Under the pieces are notes generated by a model. It ran no database searches. It had not been told where the DNA came from and worked only from the letters and a program-made list of their open reading frames with translations. 64,000 nt of DNA from assembly GCF_018494035.1 (NCBI RefSeq), contig NZ_JABBFO010000008.1, positions 1 through 64,000 of the forward strand, given 5' to 3'. The stretch comes from Rosenbergiella australiborealis. GTDB lineage: Bacteria > Pseudomonadota > Gammaproteobacteria > Enterobacterales > Enterobacteriaceae. A program made the position numbers and the translations under genes. Below are positions 45,327-56,517 of the stretch, piece after piece (within the stretch, counting starts at the first letter, position 1; the number at the start of each line of letters is the position of its first letter).

Positions 45327-46784
45327 TTACAGAATAGATTCTGCTGTCTGCGTGACTAATGCTAACAAGGTTTTAATGTCGCTTAATGTAACAGTCGGGT
45401 TGAGCAATGTCAGCTTAAGACAGGTGAGTCCAGCATGCTCAGTGACCCCGACATTAGCCCGTCCTGAGTCGAGCAGGGCATCGCCAATTTTCTGATTGAA
45501 TAGCGCAGTTTGCTGATCGTCGAATCCTTCGCGACGAACACGGAACAAGACGCTAGCAAGTTGGGGTTTCATGACCAACTCAACATCGCTCAGAGTCTCA
45601 ACATACGCTGCCACTTCTTGAGCGAGAGTAACGCCCTGATCGATAATGGCGGCATACTGTTTTTGCCCCAGTGCTTCAAGTCCCATCCAGAGTTTTAACG
45701 CATCAAAACGACGGGTGGTTTGTAGGGACTTGGAGACCAAATTAGGGACACCATGAGCTTCGTCGAACTCAGAGTTCAGATAAGCAGCTTGATAACGCAT
45801 CAGCTCGTAGTGTTTAGGATCTTTAAGTAAAAAGGCCCCACAGCTAATGGTCTGGAAGTATTGTTTATGAAAATCTAAAGTGACTGAATCGGCGCGTTCA
45901 AGTCCGGCTAACCAATCACGATACTTCTCAGAGAGTAATAACGCTCCCCCCCATGCCGCGTCAACGTGTACCCAGATAGCGTGTTCCGCTGCCAGTGCAG
46001 TTATCGCAGTTAAATTATCGATAGCACCTGCATCGGTAGTACCTGCTGTCGCAACAATCGCCATCACTTCTTCGCCTTGGTTTTTGGCGATAGTCAGTTT
46101 TTCCAATAAGTCGTTAAGATCCATCCGTGAATATTCATCGGTTTTGATCTGTACAACAGATTGGTAGCCATGTCCCATTAATGCCATATTCTTCTGTACG
46201 GAGAAGTGGGCATGTTCAGAACAGAACACTTTATAGTTGCGAAGATTATTGGGTAAACCGTCTTGTTGAATAGAGTGACCACGGCGTGCAAAAAAAGCAT
46301 CGCGCGCCAGCATCAATCCCATCATATTACTCTGCGTACCACCGCTCGTGAACACCCCGGCATCACCTGTAGGGTAACCGACTTGGCTACGTAGCCATTC
46401 GATAAGTTTCACTTCCATGATGGTGGCGGACGGGCTTTGATCCCAAGAGTCCATACTTTGGTTAGTGGCGTTGATAAAGACTTCTGCCGCTTGGCTTATC
46501 ACTAAACTTGGGCAGTGCAAGTGTGCCACACATTGTGGGTGATGGACGGCTAAGCTGTCTTTAAGAAAATACTCCACCGCACGTTCAATGGTTTCTTTAT
46601 TCCCTAAGCCTTCAGCTGTGAACTGTAGGTGAATCCGATCGCGCAGTTCGGCGACGGATTTACCTTGATACATTTCTGGCTGCTGCAACCAAGCCGCGAC
46701 GGCTTGTTGGCTTTGCGTCATCGCTTCTTGGTAGGCCTGAAGACTTTCAGGCGTTCCGGTTAGAATAGGGTTGATGGTTGACAT
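45327..46784 (-). CDS. ddc: L-2,4-diaminobutyrate decarboxylase
   Basis: 485 residues, PLP-dependent group II decarboxylase. SVTLDFHKQYFQTISCG carries the PLP Lys; VHVDAAWGGALLLS provides the PLP-binding Asp; TSGGTQSNMMGLMLARD is the phosphate region. Together with the adjacent aminotransferase it converts aspartate semialdehyde via L-2,4-diaminobutyrate to 1,3-diaminopropane. It starts 7 bases after the dat stop. Soluble cytoplasmic enzyme. Confidence 0.9.
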   Translation of the reverse strand: MSTINPILTGTPESLQAYQEAMTQSQQAVAAWLQQPEMYQGKSVAELRDRIHLQFTAEGLGNKETIERAVEYFLKDSLAVHHPQCVAHLHCPSLVISQAAEVFINATNQSMDSWDQSPSATIMEVKLIEWLRSQVGYPTGDAGVFTSGGTQSNMMGLMLARDAFFARRGHSIQQDGLPNNLRNYKVFCSEHAHFSVQKNMALMGHGYQSVVQIKTDEYSRMDLNDLLEKLTIAKNQGEEVMAIVATAGTTDAGAIDNLTAITALAAEHAIWVHVDAAWGGALLLSEKYRDWLAGLERADSVTLDFHKQYFQTISCGAFLLKDPKHYELMRYQAAYLNSEFDEAHGVPNLVSKSLQTTRRFDALKLWMGLEALGQKQYAAIIDQGVTLAQEVAAYVETLSDVELVMKPQLASVLFRVRREGFDDQQTALFNQKIGDALLDSGRANVGVTEHAGLTCLKLTLLNPTVTLSDIKTLLALVTQTAESIL

Positions 46785-46791
46785 AATCGTC

Positions 46792-48177
46792 TTATCCCTG
46801 AGGTTGTAAGCCAGCGCTTAATAACGCCTGCTCAAATTTTTCTAGGAACAAAGTCAACTCAACTTGACTGATCAGCAGTGATGGCAGCAAACGCAATACG
46901 CAGCCATGACGACCGCCACGCTCAAGAATCAAGCCTGCATCAAAACATTTTTTCTGCAATAGAACAGCCAGTTCAGGGTCAGCAGGATGACAGCCTAGAT
47001 GATCAGTCGGTTGTTGTGGTTTCACAATTTCCATTCCGACCATTAACCCTAATCCACGGATATGACCAATTTGTGGGAAACGTTTTTGCAATTGTGAGAG
47101 TTGCGCTTTTAACCATTCACCTTTGACGGCTACTTGACCGGCAATATCTTGTTCTTTCAAGATTTTTAGAGTAGTTAGGCCGGTAGCCATTGCCAATTGA
47201 TTTCCACGGAAGGTACCGCTGTGGTGTCCTGGTGACCAGGTATCAAACTCTTTTTTGATACCGAGGACAGCCAGTGGTAAGCCGCCACCCACTGCTTTGG
47301 ACATCACGATAATATCAGGTTCAATACCGGCGTGTTCAAAGGCAAATAATTTGCCGGTACGCGCAAAGCCAGCTTGAACTTCGTCGATAATTAATAAAAT
47401 ACCGTGCTCTTGCGTCACTTTACGAATACGTTGTAACCATTCGACAGGTGCTGGGTTAACCCCACCTTCACCTTGAACGGCTTCAAGGATCACGGCTGCC
47501 GGTTTACGCACACCGCTTTCGACATCATTAATAAGGTTTTCAAAGTAATACCCTAATGCGTCAATACCGGCTTGACCACCGATACCCAGTGGGCAACGAT
47601 AAAGATGCGGGTAAGGCATAAACTGGACTTCAGTCATCATGCCGCTGGTAGCTTCTTTGGGTCCCAAATTACCGGTGACTGATAGTGCACCGTGGGTCAT
47701 ACCATGATAGCCGCCAGAAAAACTGATCACGCTATTTCTGCCTGTGGTTTTTTTCGCCAACTTAAGGGCGGCTTCCACGGCATCAGCACCGGTAGGTCCG
47801 GTGAATTGTAAGCAATAGTCTTTACCCTGATTAGGCAGTAAAGAAAGGAGATATTCTGAAAATTGATCTTTTAATGGAGTCGTAAGATCAAGGGTATGTA
47901 ACGGTAAGCCGCTGCTAATGACATTTTGGATGCTTTGCAGGATATCAGGATGATTATGGCCTAATGCGAGGGTTCCTGCTCCAGCCAGACAGTCAAGATA
48001 ATCTTTGTTCTCAACGTCGGTGATCCATACACCGTTCGCTTTAGCGATTGCTAAAGGTAACTTGCGTGGATAACTTCTGACATTCGATTCAAACTTTGCT
48101 TGACGCGCCAAGAATTGATCGTTGTTCCCCTGAAAAGAGGTGGCATCTAAAGTTTCAATACGGACCTTATCCGTCAT
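46792..48177 (-). CDS. dat: Diaminobutyrate-2-oxoglutarate aminotransferase
   Basis: 461 residues from the second of two adjacent ATGs (48177), which has better spacing from GGGAGAGA; the open frame extends further upstream but over the promoter. It transfers an amino group from glutamate to aspartate semialdehyde giving L-2,4-diaminobutyrate. Class III aminotransferase motifs: [36 protein letters not shown], and [15 protein letters not shown] with the PLP Lys region; [12 protein letters not shown] near the C-terminal half. First gene of the dat-ddc operon. Confidence 0.9.
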   Translation of the reverse strand: MTDKVRIETLDATSFQGNNDQFLARQAKFESNVRSYPRKLPLAIAKANGVWITDVENKDYLDCLAGAGTLALGHNHPDILQSIQNVISSGLPLHTLDLTTPLKDQFSEYLLSLLPNQGKDYCLQFTGPTGADAVEAALKLAKKTTGRNSVISFSGGYHGMTHGALSVTGNLGPKEATSGMMTEVQFMPYPHLYRCPLGIGGQAGIDALGYYFENLINDVESGVRKPAAVILEAVQGEGGVNPAPVEWLQRIRKVTQEHGILLIIDEVQAGFARTGKLFAFEHAGIEPDIIVMSKAVGGGLPLAVLGIKKEFDTWSPGHHSGTFRGNQLAMATGLTTLKILKEQDIAGQVAVKGEWLKAQLSQLQKRFPQIGHIRGLGLMVGMEIVKPQQPTDHLGCHPADPELAVLLQKKCFDAGLILERGGRHGCVLRLLPSLLISQVELTLFLEKFEQALLSAGLQPQG

Positions 48178-48262
48178 CATATCTCTCCCACAACCAAGAC
48201 TGTCTTCAGTCCCAATTGAATTAAATAAATAGTTAAAAGTGTGTGCTGAAAAAAGCGCGGCC

Positions 48263-48291
48263 AATATAGAGCCTTTTTTCGGGGGGGGCAA
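48263..48291 (-). promoter_or_regulatory. dat-ddc promoter
   Basis: On the minus strand TTGCCC, 17 bases, TATATT. The spacer contains a C run and an A run. Transcription would start near 48256, about 80 bases before the dat ATG. Confidence 0.55.
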
Positions 48292-48314
48292 TCATTAGTT
48301 GAGGTGTTTGAGAT

Positions 48315-48340
48315 TAATTATTCATATATTTGAATAATTA
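48315..48340. promoter_or_regulatory. Palindromic site upstream of the dat promoter
   Basis: Perfect ten-base arms TAATTATTCA / TGAATAATTA with a 6-base centre, 24 bases upstream of the -35. Position suits an activator binding site. Regulator unknown. Confidence 0.5.
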
Positions 48341-48443
48341 AATTTTGAAACATTTTTCTTACTAGGAATAGCAATGACTCTACGCTTAGGGATAAACCGA
48401 TTCCATAAAAAGATGAATAAAAATTTAATCTGATAATAGCGGC

Positions 48444-48469
48444 GATAGCACGGCCTTGGCCGTGCTATC
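48444..48469 (-). terminator. Hairpin after mgtE
   Basis: Twelve-base perfect arms GATAGCACGGCC / GGCCGTGCTATC with a two-base centre, 6 bases past the mgtE stop. No T run follows at once, so termination efficiency is uncertain. Confidence 0.6.
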
Positions 48470-48474
48470 CGCGT

Positions 48475-49905
48475 TTAATGCAGTAAGAAAAGTGTTGCGA
48501 GCCCTAAGAAAATAAAAAAGCCACCTGTATCCGTAGTCGCGGTAATTAGGACGCTGGATCCGATTGCCGGATCACGTTTCAGTTTTGTCATAATCAGCGG
48601 AATCATGACGCCCATAAAGGCCGCCAATAATAGATTGAGGATCATCGCTAACATCATCACACCACTGAGGGCAAGATTTTGGTACATCAGGTAAGTAATG
48701 CCCCCCATAACGCCTCCCCAAAGGATGCCGTTTATCAAGGCAACGCCAATTTCCCGCAAGAAGAGAAATGAGAAGTTACTGGTTTCGATTTGGTGTAACG
48801 CGAGCGCGCGAACAATCATGGTAATAGTCTGATTACCAGTATTCCCGCCAATACCCGCAACAATCGGCATTAGGGTAGCTAAAGCGACGAGATGGGCGAT
48901 AGTATCTTCAAACAGGCCAATGACGCGAGAGGCAATAAACGCGGTACATAGGTTAAGTGCTAGCCATGCCCAGCGTTTTCTAACTGATTTCGCCACCGGG
49001 GCAAACACATCTTCTTCTTCCTTGATACCGCTCATTTTTCTGATATTACTTTCATTTTCTTGATTCACTAAATCAATAATATCTTCAATAGCAATCCGGC
49101 CAATCAATTTACCTTCGCGATCGGTGACTGCGGCGGAGATCAAATTATACCGTTCAAACGCACTAGCGGCGCTTTCGGCATGTTCATCGAGTTGGAATGT
49201 CACTGGATGCGGATTCATCACATCGATAACGCGTGAACGTGGCGTATGAAGCAAAATATCAGTGAGTAACAGTTCACCCAGTAATTGGTTTTGGTGGTCG
49301 ATGATAAAAATTTTATCGGTACCATCATGGATTTTTTTTCGATGGCGTAAATAACGCTGTACAACCCCTAGGGTTACATTAGGACGGACAGTAATAATAT
49401 TAAAGTCCATCACTTGTGCAACATCACCCCGCTCTTTACCGATTAGGGGCAAGATACGTGCACGTTGTTGAGGAGCTAAGGTTGTAAGCAGCTTACCTGT
49501 TAGGTCGCGTGATAAAAAACGCGTTAACCAAGCCTGATCATCAAGGTCGAGAGGGGCAATCGCTTGCAGTGTTTGCTGATCACTCATGCACTCAATTAAA
49601 CTTTCCCACACAGTTTCTGAGGCTTCGACTAGGATACGCCCACGGTTTTCGACGGGAATAATCTGCCACACTGCCTGACGCGCTTCTTCAGGAAGTGATT
49701 CTAAGATATCCGCAATATCTGCTGCATGAAGCGGGAGGATAGTTTCAATCAATAACTGCTTTTGCTGGGCAATAAGCTGTGATTGCGAAGAGGTAAGTTT
49801 CTTTTTAGGCTCAAGTAGGGTATCGACGAGCAGAGGATTATTGAGTACGAGCGCTAAAATTTTTTGTCGGCGTTGTGCCAGTAATTGACTGTAAGACTCT
49901 GACAT
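48475..49905 (-). CDS. mgtE: MgtE-family magnesium transporter
   Basis: 476 residues. An N-terminal helical domain (~40-150, DIADILESLPEEARQAVW), a CBS-domain pair (~160-285, DKIFIIDHQNQLLGELLL and GRIAIEDIIDLV) and five C-terminal membrane helices with VAGIGGNTGNQTITMIVRA lining the pore. Mg2+ binding between the cytosolic domains gates the channel. E. coli lacks MgtE. Only 38 bases separate it from yfgG; no Mg riboswitch is evident upstream. It may be read from the ppk-ppx direction or its own promoter. Confidence 0.95.
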   Translation of the reverse strand: MSESYSQLLAQRRQKILALVLNNPLLVDTLLEPKKKLTSSQSQLIAQQKQLLIETILPLHAADIADILESLPEEARQAVWQIIPVENRGRILVEASETVWESLIECMSDQQTLQAIAPLDLDDQAWLTRFLSRDLTGKLLTTLAPQQRARILPLIGKERGDVAQVMDFNIITVRPNVTLGVVQRYLRHRKKIHDGTDKIFIIDHQNQLLGELLLTDILLHTPRSRVIDVMNPHPVTFQLDEHAESAASAFERYNLISAAVTDREGKLIGRIAIEDIIDLVNQENESNIRKMSGIKEEEDVFAPVAKSVRKRWAWLALNLCTAFIASRVIGLFEDTIAHLVALATLMPIVAGIGGNTGNQTITMIVRALALHQIETSNFSFLFLREIGVALINGILWGGVMGGITYLMYQNLALSGVMMLAMILNLLLAAFMGVMIPLIMTKLKRDPAIGSSVLITATTDTGGFFIFLGLATLFLLH

Positions 49906-49943
49906 TTTACATCCTATGTGATTCTCAGCAGGGTCGGGTATCC

Positions 49944-50168
49944 TTACTGTTGATGATTAGGGGCTGACTCAGCGGATGAGGGCGCTGAATGTTTGCCTAC
50001 TGACATGTTTTCAACCTGTGCAGCCATTTTTTTTGCCTTATGATGCTCGAAAGCCGCTGGGAGCACCCAAATGAGCCGGGCGAGTAGTAATAGTAGACTT
50101 AACCAGAAAACGACACGGATCAAGCGTGCTGTTTTCTTTTTTTGTCGGCGCAGCGGTGAGTTATTCAT
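49944..50168 (-). CDS. yfgG: YfgG family (DUF2633) small membrane protein
   Basis: 74 residues from the ATG at 50168, preceded by GGAGTTTTTTTG; a longer upstream frame is excluded. MNNSPLRRQKKKTARLIR is basic, then one membrane helix (VVFWLSLLLLLARLIWVLPAA) and a C-terminal His/Lys region. This matches the E. coli yfgG product, located next to ppx in E. coli as well; its function relates to metal stress, as far as is known. Confidence 0.82.
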   Translation of the reverse strand: MNNSPLRRQKKKTARLIRVVFWLSLLLLLARLIWVLPAAFEHHKAKKMAAQVENMSVGKHSAPSSAESAPNHQQ

Positions 50169-50233
50169 CAAAAAAACTCCATGATTGGGTAAAACAGCGT
50201 CACTGCATCTCGGCACTTTTATGGTTCTCGTTT

Positions 50234-50842
50234 CTAAAGTGATTTCACCGAGGCTTTTTGTGCCAGTAATGTCGCGAAGCGGAGCATTACGGGTTCGGCA
50301 CACGAATTCGGTGCGGACCAAGGCCTAATATGTTCATTATAGTGAACAATATGCCAACGCCGGTAATAGTGGCTTAACTCTCCTGAAGCAAAGGTAAAAG
50401 GAAAATCGAGAGGAGAAGGCATATCGTCAGTACTCATGGCACAGACAATAAGATTATATCCATGTTTACTCGTAGCGGCTTGCATATCCGCAATCAATTG
50501 ACTGATCGTATAGGGTGCAAGATACATCAGAGTATCGATGGCGAGAATCGCTTGGAACTGGCCGTTAAAACGCGTTTGGTTAAGGTCACGCTGTTCCAGT
50601 GTTAAACCGTTCAGCGATTTATTATCGATGACAGACTGCAATGCGTGTAACGCTTCGGGGTCGTTGTCCCACCCGGTAATAGGGATGCCTTGACGATTTA
50701 AATAGAGGGCGTGTCGCCCTGTACCGCATCCGAGATCGAGGACTTCCCCATCACTAAGACGGGGAAGCAGCGAGACGACCTCTGCATGGGGTAGCGTTAC
50801 CCCATTATTTTGCCGCGAATCGGGATTACGAAGTATTGTCAT
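50234..50842 (-). CDS. TehB-like SAM-dependent methyltransferase
   Basis: 202 residues. SAM-binding motif EVLDLGCGTGRHALYLNRQG, GWDNDPEALHAL, and late blocks GYNLIVCAMSTDDMPSPLDFPFTFASGELSHYY match TehB closely. TehB methylates tellurite and selenium compounds and uses SAM. There is no tehA neighbour. It lies between ppx and yfgG in the same orientation, 21 bases after the ppx start side. Role here may be detoxification. Confidence 0.82.
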   Translation of the reverse strand: MTILRNPDSRQNNGVTLPHAEVVSLLPRLSDGEVLDLGCGTGRHALYLNRQGIPITGWDNDPEALHALQSVIDNKSLNGLTLEQRDLNQTRFNGQFQAILAIDTLMYLAPYTISQLIADMQAATSKHGYNLIVCAMSTDDMPSPLDFPFTFASGELSHYYRRWHIVHYNEHIRPWSAPNSCAEPVMLRFATLLAQKASVKSL

Positions 50843-50863
50843 ACCAACCTCACCGCCAGGCGT

Positions 50864-52390
50864 TTATTTTTCTTCACTCAAATTAAGCTGCCAACCTGTC
50901 ACATCGGCCCAATAGGCTTGTTCACGCTCTAAATCTAATTGAACTAGCGCATTTTGGTTGAAATACTCTTTTGGAAAAATAAGCGTCCAGTGGCCATCAT
51001 CCGTATAAAGTGATAGTTTTTCCGGACGAGTCGTAGCTTGACGCTGATTATTCAGCAAGATAGCTAAGCGTAAAAGAAAAATTAGCGGCATAAACTGTTT
51101 ACGTTTGAAGCTCGTGAATCGTGGTATTTCATCGGTTTTTATCGCTTTACGATGAAAACGCACTAGGGTTGCTAAAAGCAGCTGTTGCTGCTGGCTAAAG
51201 CCAGGCATGTTCGAGTGTTGCAGAATATAGGCTGAATGGCGCTGCATGGCGCTATGATTAATGGTTAAACCGACTTCATGTAACATCGCGGCCCATTCTA
51301 GTAGGGCAGTCAGCGAGTTATTCGCCAATTTAGGGTTCTGTTTTTCCCATTGGCGATGAAGTGATCGCGCCGTTTCTAACACCTGTTTGGCTTGATCACG
51401 ATCGACCACATAATGCTCAGCGAGGCTTAGTGCCGTACGTTTACGGATATCCTGATGACGAAAGCGGCCTTCCATCTCATATAATACACCTTCACGTAAC
51501 GCACCGTCGGAATAGAGCAGCTCTTTAATCTGTAACGCATCAAAGATACCGCTTAAGATAGCTAATCCCGGCACAAAAACCGACTTACGATCATCTGACA
51601 ATCCGGGTAAATCCAGCTCATCCATCGAATCGAATGGGCTGATTTTTTCCCATAGCAGGGCTAAACTATCGCGGGTGATCACTTTTTCTTTTTCGCCCAG
51701 TGCGGCTAATACTTCACACGCGGCTTTAATACTACCTGAAGCTCCCATCGCGACCTGCCAGCCTGCTTGACGGTACTGACATGCTAAGGTTTCAAGTTTA
51801 TGAACGGCGGCTAAACGCGCTCGACGAAAATTATCTTGGCTAATTTTTCCGCCAGGAAAGTAGAGTTTGCTGAAACTAACGCATCCCATGCGACGGCTTT
51901 CTATTAACTGTGGTTCAAAATCCTCACCAATGACTAATTCCGTGGACCCACCGCCAATATCAATGACTAGCTTACGCCCCTTTTCTGGTTGCGTGTGCTC
52001 GACGCCCATAAAGATAAGTCGAGCTTCTTCATTACCGGAAATCACATCGATGGGATAGGGGATGACTTCGGCAGCGCGTTTAAGAAACTCTTCCGCATTT
52101 TCTACAACCCGTAGCGTATGGGTACCGACAATCGACACATTGGCGGGATCAAAGCCCTGTAGTCGTTCAGCAAACAAGGCCAGTACGCTCAATCCACGTT
52201 CGATTCCCTCTTCAGAGAGTTGATTATCGATAGTAATGGCATCAGCAAGATGGACACGTTGCTTTAACCGTCCAAGGACTTGTATTGCGCCATCGACGAC
52301 GCGTGCAATCACCATATGGAAGCTGTTCGATCCCAAGTCGATTGCAGCGAATTCTTGAGGCTTTTCGGGGCTATGTTGGCTTATAGGCAT
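50864..52390 (-). CDS. ppx: Exopolyphosphatase
   Basis: 508 residues. Ppx/GppA ASKHA fold: [17 protein letters not shown] (phosphate 1), [17 protein letters not shown] (phosphate 2), with the C-terminal HD-like helical domain [22 protein letters not shown]. It degrades polyphosphate from the ends to orthophosphate; GppA-type pppGpp hydrolysis is excluded by proximity to ppk. It lies 3 bases downstream of the ppk gene, forming the classic ppk-ppx operon. Confidence 0.97.
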   Translation of the reverse strand: MPISQHSPEKPQEFAAIDLGSNSFHMVIARVVDGAIQVLGRLKQRVHLADAITIDNQLSEEGIERGLSVLALFAERLQGFDPANVSIVGTHTLRVVENAEEFLKRAAEVIPYPIDVISGNEEARLIFMGVEHTQPEKGRKLVIDIGGGSTELVIGEDFEPQLIESRRMGCVSFSKLYFPGGKISQDNFRRARLAAVHKLETLACQYRQAGWQVAMGASGSIKAACEVLAALGEKEKVITRDSLALLWEKISPFDSMDELDLPGLSDDRKSVFVPGLAILSGIFDALQIKELLYSDGALREGVLYEMEGRFRHQDIRKRTALSLAEHYVVDRDQAKQVLETARSLHRQWEKQNPKLANNSLTALLEWAAMLHEVGLTINHSAMQRHSAYILQHSNMPGFSQQQQLLLATLVRFHRKAIKTDEIPRFTSFKRKQFMPLIFLLRLAILLNNQRQATTRPEKLSLYTDDGHWTLIFPKEYFNQNALVQLDLEREQAYWADVTGWQLNLSEEK

Positions 52391-52393
52391 AAG

Positions 52394-54454
52394 TTAGTCG
52401 GTATTTTCAATGGTGTTGATATAGTTATAGATCGCGAGCTGAGCCCGGACTTTACGACGGTTTCCGCGCGGACGATAACGGTTTGTTAACCCTTTATCAA
52501 TAATTCTCGCTTTTACCGTATCGCTAAACAGAATGGCAATAATATCCAATATCTGTTTTTTCACCTTGGGATCGAGAATATTCACTGCAACTTCAATACG
52601 ATTATCGATATTTCGCGTCATCCAATCGGCCGATGAAAGGAACACTTTCGGGTCGCCATTATTTTCAAAAATATACACCCGGTCATGCTCAAGATAGCGA
52701 TCGATGATGCTGTAAATATGAATGTTCTCACTGATCCCCTCAATATTCGGGATCAACGAACACATACCGCGGACCAGTAAATTAACTTTGACGCCTGCAC
52801 CTGACGCTGCATAGAGGCGATCAATCAGTCCATTATCGACAAGGTTATTAATTTTTAAGGTAATCGCTGCAGGGAAACCTTGCTGTGCATGGGCGATTTC
52901 TGTGTCGATCAACCGATATAAACTTTGTCGGGTATTTTGTGGTGAAACCATCAAATACTCGAAATGCACCGGTCGGTAAGGATTTTCAATAAAATTGAAG
53001 ACTCGGCGTACTTCATTGGTGATCCGTGCATCACTAGAAAGTAAAGAATAGTCGGTATAAATTCGTGCGGTTCTTTCGTTAAAGTTCCCTGTGCCGATAT
53101 GGGCATAACGGATGACTTTATCGCCTTCACGACGCGTAATTAAAAACAGTTTTGCGTGAATTTTTAATCCGGGAGCGGAGAAAATAACGTGCACGCCTGC
53201 TTCAGTTAAGCGTTTTGCCCAATAGATGTTCGCCTCTTCGTCAAAACGTGCTTGCAGCTCGACAACCACGGTGACTTTTTTACCATTGTGCGCTGCATGG
53301 ATCATGGCATCCATAATGCGAGAATCTTTCGCCACACGGTAGATATTAATTTTTATGGCCAGTACGCTAGGATCGAAGGAGGCTTGGCGTAAAAATTCTA
53401 AAACGTGCTCAAAAGTATGGTAGGGGTAATAGAGTAAAATATCGCGATCGCGTATTGCATCAAACCCATTACGAAACGGATTAAACCCTTTATGTCGAAT
53501 CGGTGGTAAGGGCTTATTTTCAAGATTGGCTTTACCTACATTAGGAAAGCTAATGAAATCTTTGAAATTGTGGTAACGGCCGCCGGGGAGAATGGAATCA
53601 AAGTTGGTGATCGAGAGTTTTTCGCACAGCAGAGAGACCATTTCTGAAGGCATATCACGTTGATAGACAAAGCGAACGGGTTCTGCTGTTAACCGCTGCT
53701 TAAGGCTGGATGACATTAATTCCAGCAAACTTGACTCCATCTCGGTCACCAAATCGTACTCGGCATCACGCGTCATTTTCATCGAATAGGCGTTGAGTTG
53801 GTCGTAATCAAAAAAGCCTTTGAAAATATCATCCAGGCAATATCTCATGATATTATCAAGGAGAATCATTGGTTTACGACGTCTAGGTGGTTCTGCCGGT
53901 AGATCGATGAAACGAGGCACTTTATCGGAGGGGATCTCTAATAAGGCGTATTGTGTCTCTTGCCGATGAATAATTTCTACCGCAAGATAAGTATAATCAT
54001 CTTTTAAAAACTGCGTTAAGTCAGTTTCTGCATTTAAGACAATTGGTGTGACATGCTGACGGAGTTCACGGTTGAAGTAGAGTTTTAGCCAATGTTGCTG
54101 ATTGGCGGAGAGCTGGCGTTCATTGATTAGGAAAATTTGATTTCTAGCCATCTCTAACAACAAATCGTTGTAGAGGACATCAAATTCCTGGTCAGCGATT
54201 AATACCCGTTGCTGGATTTTTTTTAGCAAATGCCGAGGAACATTATGACTACCTTGCTCTTCACCGATCAAAATTCGTCGTTTCAGATCCGCAAACCTAA
54301 CTTTATAGAACTCTTCTAAATTACTGGAGTATATACCCAGAAAACGCATACGTTCGATCAGCGGATTACGTTTATCAGCAGCCTCTTGCAGCACTCGCTC
54401 GTTGAAAGCTAGCCAACTTATTTCTTTATCTAGATACAACTTTTCTTGACCCAT
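52394..54454 (-). CDS. ppk: Polyphosphate kinase 1
   Basis: 686 residues from the ATG at 54454 after GGAGTCAG; upstream codons of the longer frame are excluded since [18 protein letters not shown] matches the family start. It reversibly makes polyphosphate from ATP at the inner membrane. The N-domain, head domain and two PLD-like C-terminal domains are present: [10 protein letters not shown] (phosphorylatable His), and [11 protein letters not shown]. Operon with ppx. Intact. Confidence 0.98.
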   Translation of the reverse strand: MGQEKLYLDKEISWLAFNERVLQEAADKRNPLIERMRFLGIYSSNLEEFYKVRFADLKRRILIGEEQGSHNVPRHLLKKIQQRVLIADQEFDVLYNDLLLEMARNQIFLINERQLSANQQHWLKLYFNRELRQHVTPIVLNAETDLTQFLKDDYTYLAVEIIHRQETQYALLEIPSDKVPRFIDLPAEPPRRRKPMILLDNIMRYCLDDIFKGFFDYDQLNAYSMKMTRDAEYDLVTEMESSLLELMSSSLKQRLTAEPVRFVYQRDMPSEMVSLLCEKLSITNFDSILPGGRYHNFKDFISFPNVGKANLENKPLPPIRHKGFNPFRNGFDAIRDRDILLYYPYHTFEHVLEFLRQASFDPSVLAIKINIYRVAKDSRIMDAMIHAAHNGKKVTVVVELQARFDEEANIYWAKRLTEAGVHVIFSAPGLKIHAKLFLITRREGDKVIRYAHIGTGNFNERTARIYTDYSLLSSDARITNEVRRVFNFIENPYRPVHFEYLMVSPQNTRQSLYRLIDTEIAHAQQGFPAAITLKINNLVDNGLIDRLYAASGAGVKVNLLVRGMCSLIPNIEGISENIHIYSIIDRYLEHDRVYIFENNGDPKVFLSSADWMTRNIDNRIEVAVNILDPKVKKQILDIIAILFSDTVKARIIDKGLTNRYRPRGNRRKVRAQLAIYNYINTIENTD

Positions 54455-54617
54455 CCTGACTCCGTTGATGATCACAGAACGCAGATTATAACTTCTCTGA
54501 CCCATTATGGCGATTAAAAACCCGTTTTGTCTATGATTGATTAATAAGAGGTTTTTATTTGCCAATTGACGAAAGTTACGTCACTCTTAGACTTTATTTA
54601 ATTGTTAGGAAATATTA

Positions 54618-55811
54618 ATGAAAAAATACTTGGGAATTACTGCTGCACTGATCTTCAATCAAGCCGCGAGTGCTGATGAAGCTCGTCTATTAAATCAACA
54701 ACCTGTGGTTGCAGAACAAACCTTCTTAGTCGGTTCTTGGACAGGGGAAGCACAAGGTCCTCGCGTACAAAAAGCCTTTTATCCTAGCCAAGGCATTTAC
54801 ACGGTTAAACTTTCTGCCGATGGCAGCATGATGCCCATTGCAGTGACTCCAGCTCAAAGCCCTTCATGGCTAACTGTAGATGCCGCTCATCAGCGTGTTT
54901 ATATCGTTAGTGAAGTCGATGAGGGCAAAGTGAGTGCTTATCACCTAGAAAGAAATGGTGAATTAACATTACTGAATACGGTCGACAGTAGTGGTATGCA
55001 CCCTACACATTCCGCCTTAAGTCGTGATGGGCGTTATTTGTTGGTGGCGAACTACTCAGCAACAGACGGTCGTTCTGGTGTGAGTGCAATTCCAGTGCAA
55101 AGTAATGGCCACCTAGGGAAAACTCAGCAATTCTTTCCTTATAACCAAGGCAGCAATAAAGTCGCGGGACGTCAATCTTCAGGTCATGCCCACTCAGTCA
55201 CCTTCAGTATTGACGGGCACTATCTGTTAGCGGCTGATCTTGGGGCGGATAAGATTCACGTCTATCAATATGATCCTAAGCGTAAAGACCCATTTACCTT
55301 GTTGGCAGATGACACCATTAATTTCCCTGCTGGAGATGGTCCACGTCACAGTACCTTCTCTGCCGACGGTAAATTCCTTTATGTAACAACAGAGATGTCT
55401 GCTCAAGTGAAAGTGTTCTCCTTTACGCAAGGGAAGACTGAGTTATTACAAGCTGAAAAATTGACAGACTCGACGAAGGACAACGATAAAAGCGGTGCAG
55501 GCTTAGCTCTTTCACCGGATGGCGATTTCCTCTATGTAGGAAACCGTGGTGATAAAAACCAGATTGTGACATTTAAGGTGGATAAAGCGACGGGTAAGTT
55601 GAGTCAGTCAAAAGCCTACTCCGCAGGGGGCATCGAACCGCGTGACTTTAGCTTTGATGCTTCCGGTCGCTACTTATTTGTTGCCAATGTTTACTCTAAT
55701 AATGTTGTTGAATTTGCACGTGATCTAAAAACCGGAGAGCTCTCGCCAACCGGTGTGACACTGCAAATTGGTACCCCAACTCATATCCGATTTGTGACTC
55801 TGGGTAAATAA
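54618..55811 (+). CDS. Exported lactonase-family beta-propeller protein
   Basis: 397 residues. Signal peptide (KKYLGITAALIFNQAASA) and a seven-bladed propeller of the YbhE/Pgl (6-phosphogluconolactonase-like) family: YTVKLSADGSM, HPTHSALSRDGRYLLVANY, SGHAHSVTFSIDGHYLL, DGPRHSTFSADGKFLYV, IEPRDFSFDASGRYLFVAN. Export implies a periplasmic lactone or sugar-related substrate rather than the pentose pathway. It is divergent from ppk and convergent with purN. Confidence 0.86.
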   Translation: MKKYLGITAALIFNQAASADEARLLNQQPVVAEQTFLVGSWTGEAQGPRVQKAFYPSQGIYTVKLSADGSMMPIAVTPAQSPSWLTVDAAHQRVYIVSEVDEGKVSAYHLERNGELTLLNTVDSSGMHPTHSALSRDGRYLLVANYSATDGRSGVSAIPVQSNGHLGKTQQFFPYNQGSNKVAGRQSSGHAHSVTFSIDGHYLLAADLGADKIHVYQYDPKRKDPFTLLADDTINFPAGDGPRHSTFSADGKFLYVTTEMSAQVKVFSFTQGKTELLQAEKLTDSTKDNDKSGAGLALSPDGDFLYVGNRGDKNQIVTFKVDKATGKLSQSKAYSAGGIEPRDFSFDASGRYLFVANVYSNNVVEFARDLKTGELSPTGVTLQIGTPTHIRFVTLGK

Positions 55812-55819
55812 GATAGAAA

Positions 55820-55843
55820 AAGGCCGCATAATAATGCGGCCTT
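55820..55843. terminator. Bidirectional terminator between lactonase gene and purN
   Basis: Perfect 10-base arms AAGGCCGCAT / ATGCGGCCTT around AATA, with A run before and T-rich sequence after. Serves the convergent 54618 gene and purMN. Confidence 0.85.
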
Positions 55844-55860
55844 ATATATTTTTTAGAGCA

Positions 55861-56517
55861 TCAACCGAGAAGAGAAGGGCTTGGCAAACTTGCACCGGAC
55901 TGTGGAAGGGGGTGACCATCCAGACAAGCCTGATGATTAATCAACGTTAAACGTCCCTCTATCAGCCATTGAATGACCATTGGATAGATACGGTGCTCTT
56001 CGATTAAAAGACGCTTAGCCAGATCTTGTTCGCTATCGGTAGATAAGACGGGAATGGCCGCTTGCAAAATAACTGGCCCGCCATCGAGTTGCTCAGTGAC
56101 GAAATGAACGCTAGCACCATGTTGACGATCCTTATTTTCCAATACCCGACGATGCGTATGTAATCCGGGATATTTGGGTAATAAAGAGGGGTGGATATTG
56201 ACAAGCCGTCCGAGATAATGAGCCACAAAAGAAGCACTTAAGATACGCATATATCCTGCCAAGACAATAATGTCTGGTCGGTAGTCATCGATCTTATCCA
56301 TTAATGCCTGATCGAAAGCCTCGCGCCCTATATACTCACCGACGGCAAGATATTCAGTAGGAATGTCTGCTTGTCGTGCACGCTGTAAGCCAAAAGCCTC
56401 AGCTTTATTACTGAATACCGCAACGATTTCTGCCTTGAGCCTACCAAGTTGGCAGGCATCAATAATGGCTTGCAAGTTGGAGCCTGATCCGGAGATCAGG
56501 ACAACAATTCGTTTCAT
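55861..56517 (-). CDS. purN: Phosphoribosylglycinamide formyltransferase
   Basis: 218 residues. Transfers a formyl group from 10-formyl-THF to GAR in purine synthesis. [16 protein letters not shown] at the N-terminus, [23 protein letters not shown] (Asn/His/Asp active site region), and [18 protein letters not shown]. The start overlaps the purM stop by four bases, so purMN is translationally coupled. Confidence 0.97.
   Translation of the reverse strand: MKRIVVLISGSGSNLQAIIDACQLGRLKAEIVAVFSNKAEAFGLQRARQADIPTEYLAVGEYIGREAFDQALMDKIDDYRPDIIVLAGYMRILSASFVAHYLGRLVNIHPSLLPKYPGLHTHRRVLENKDRQHGASVHFVTEQLDGGPVILQAAIPVLSTDSEQDLAKRLLIEEHRIYPMVIQWLIEGRLTLINHQACLDGHPLPQSGASLPSPSLLG

Noticed and set aside
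49906-49943. Magnesium riboswitch ahead of mgtE
   Set aside because: Only 38 bases separate mgtE from yfgG, too short for an M-box-type leader.
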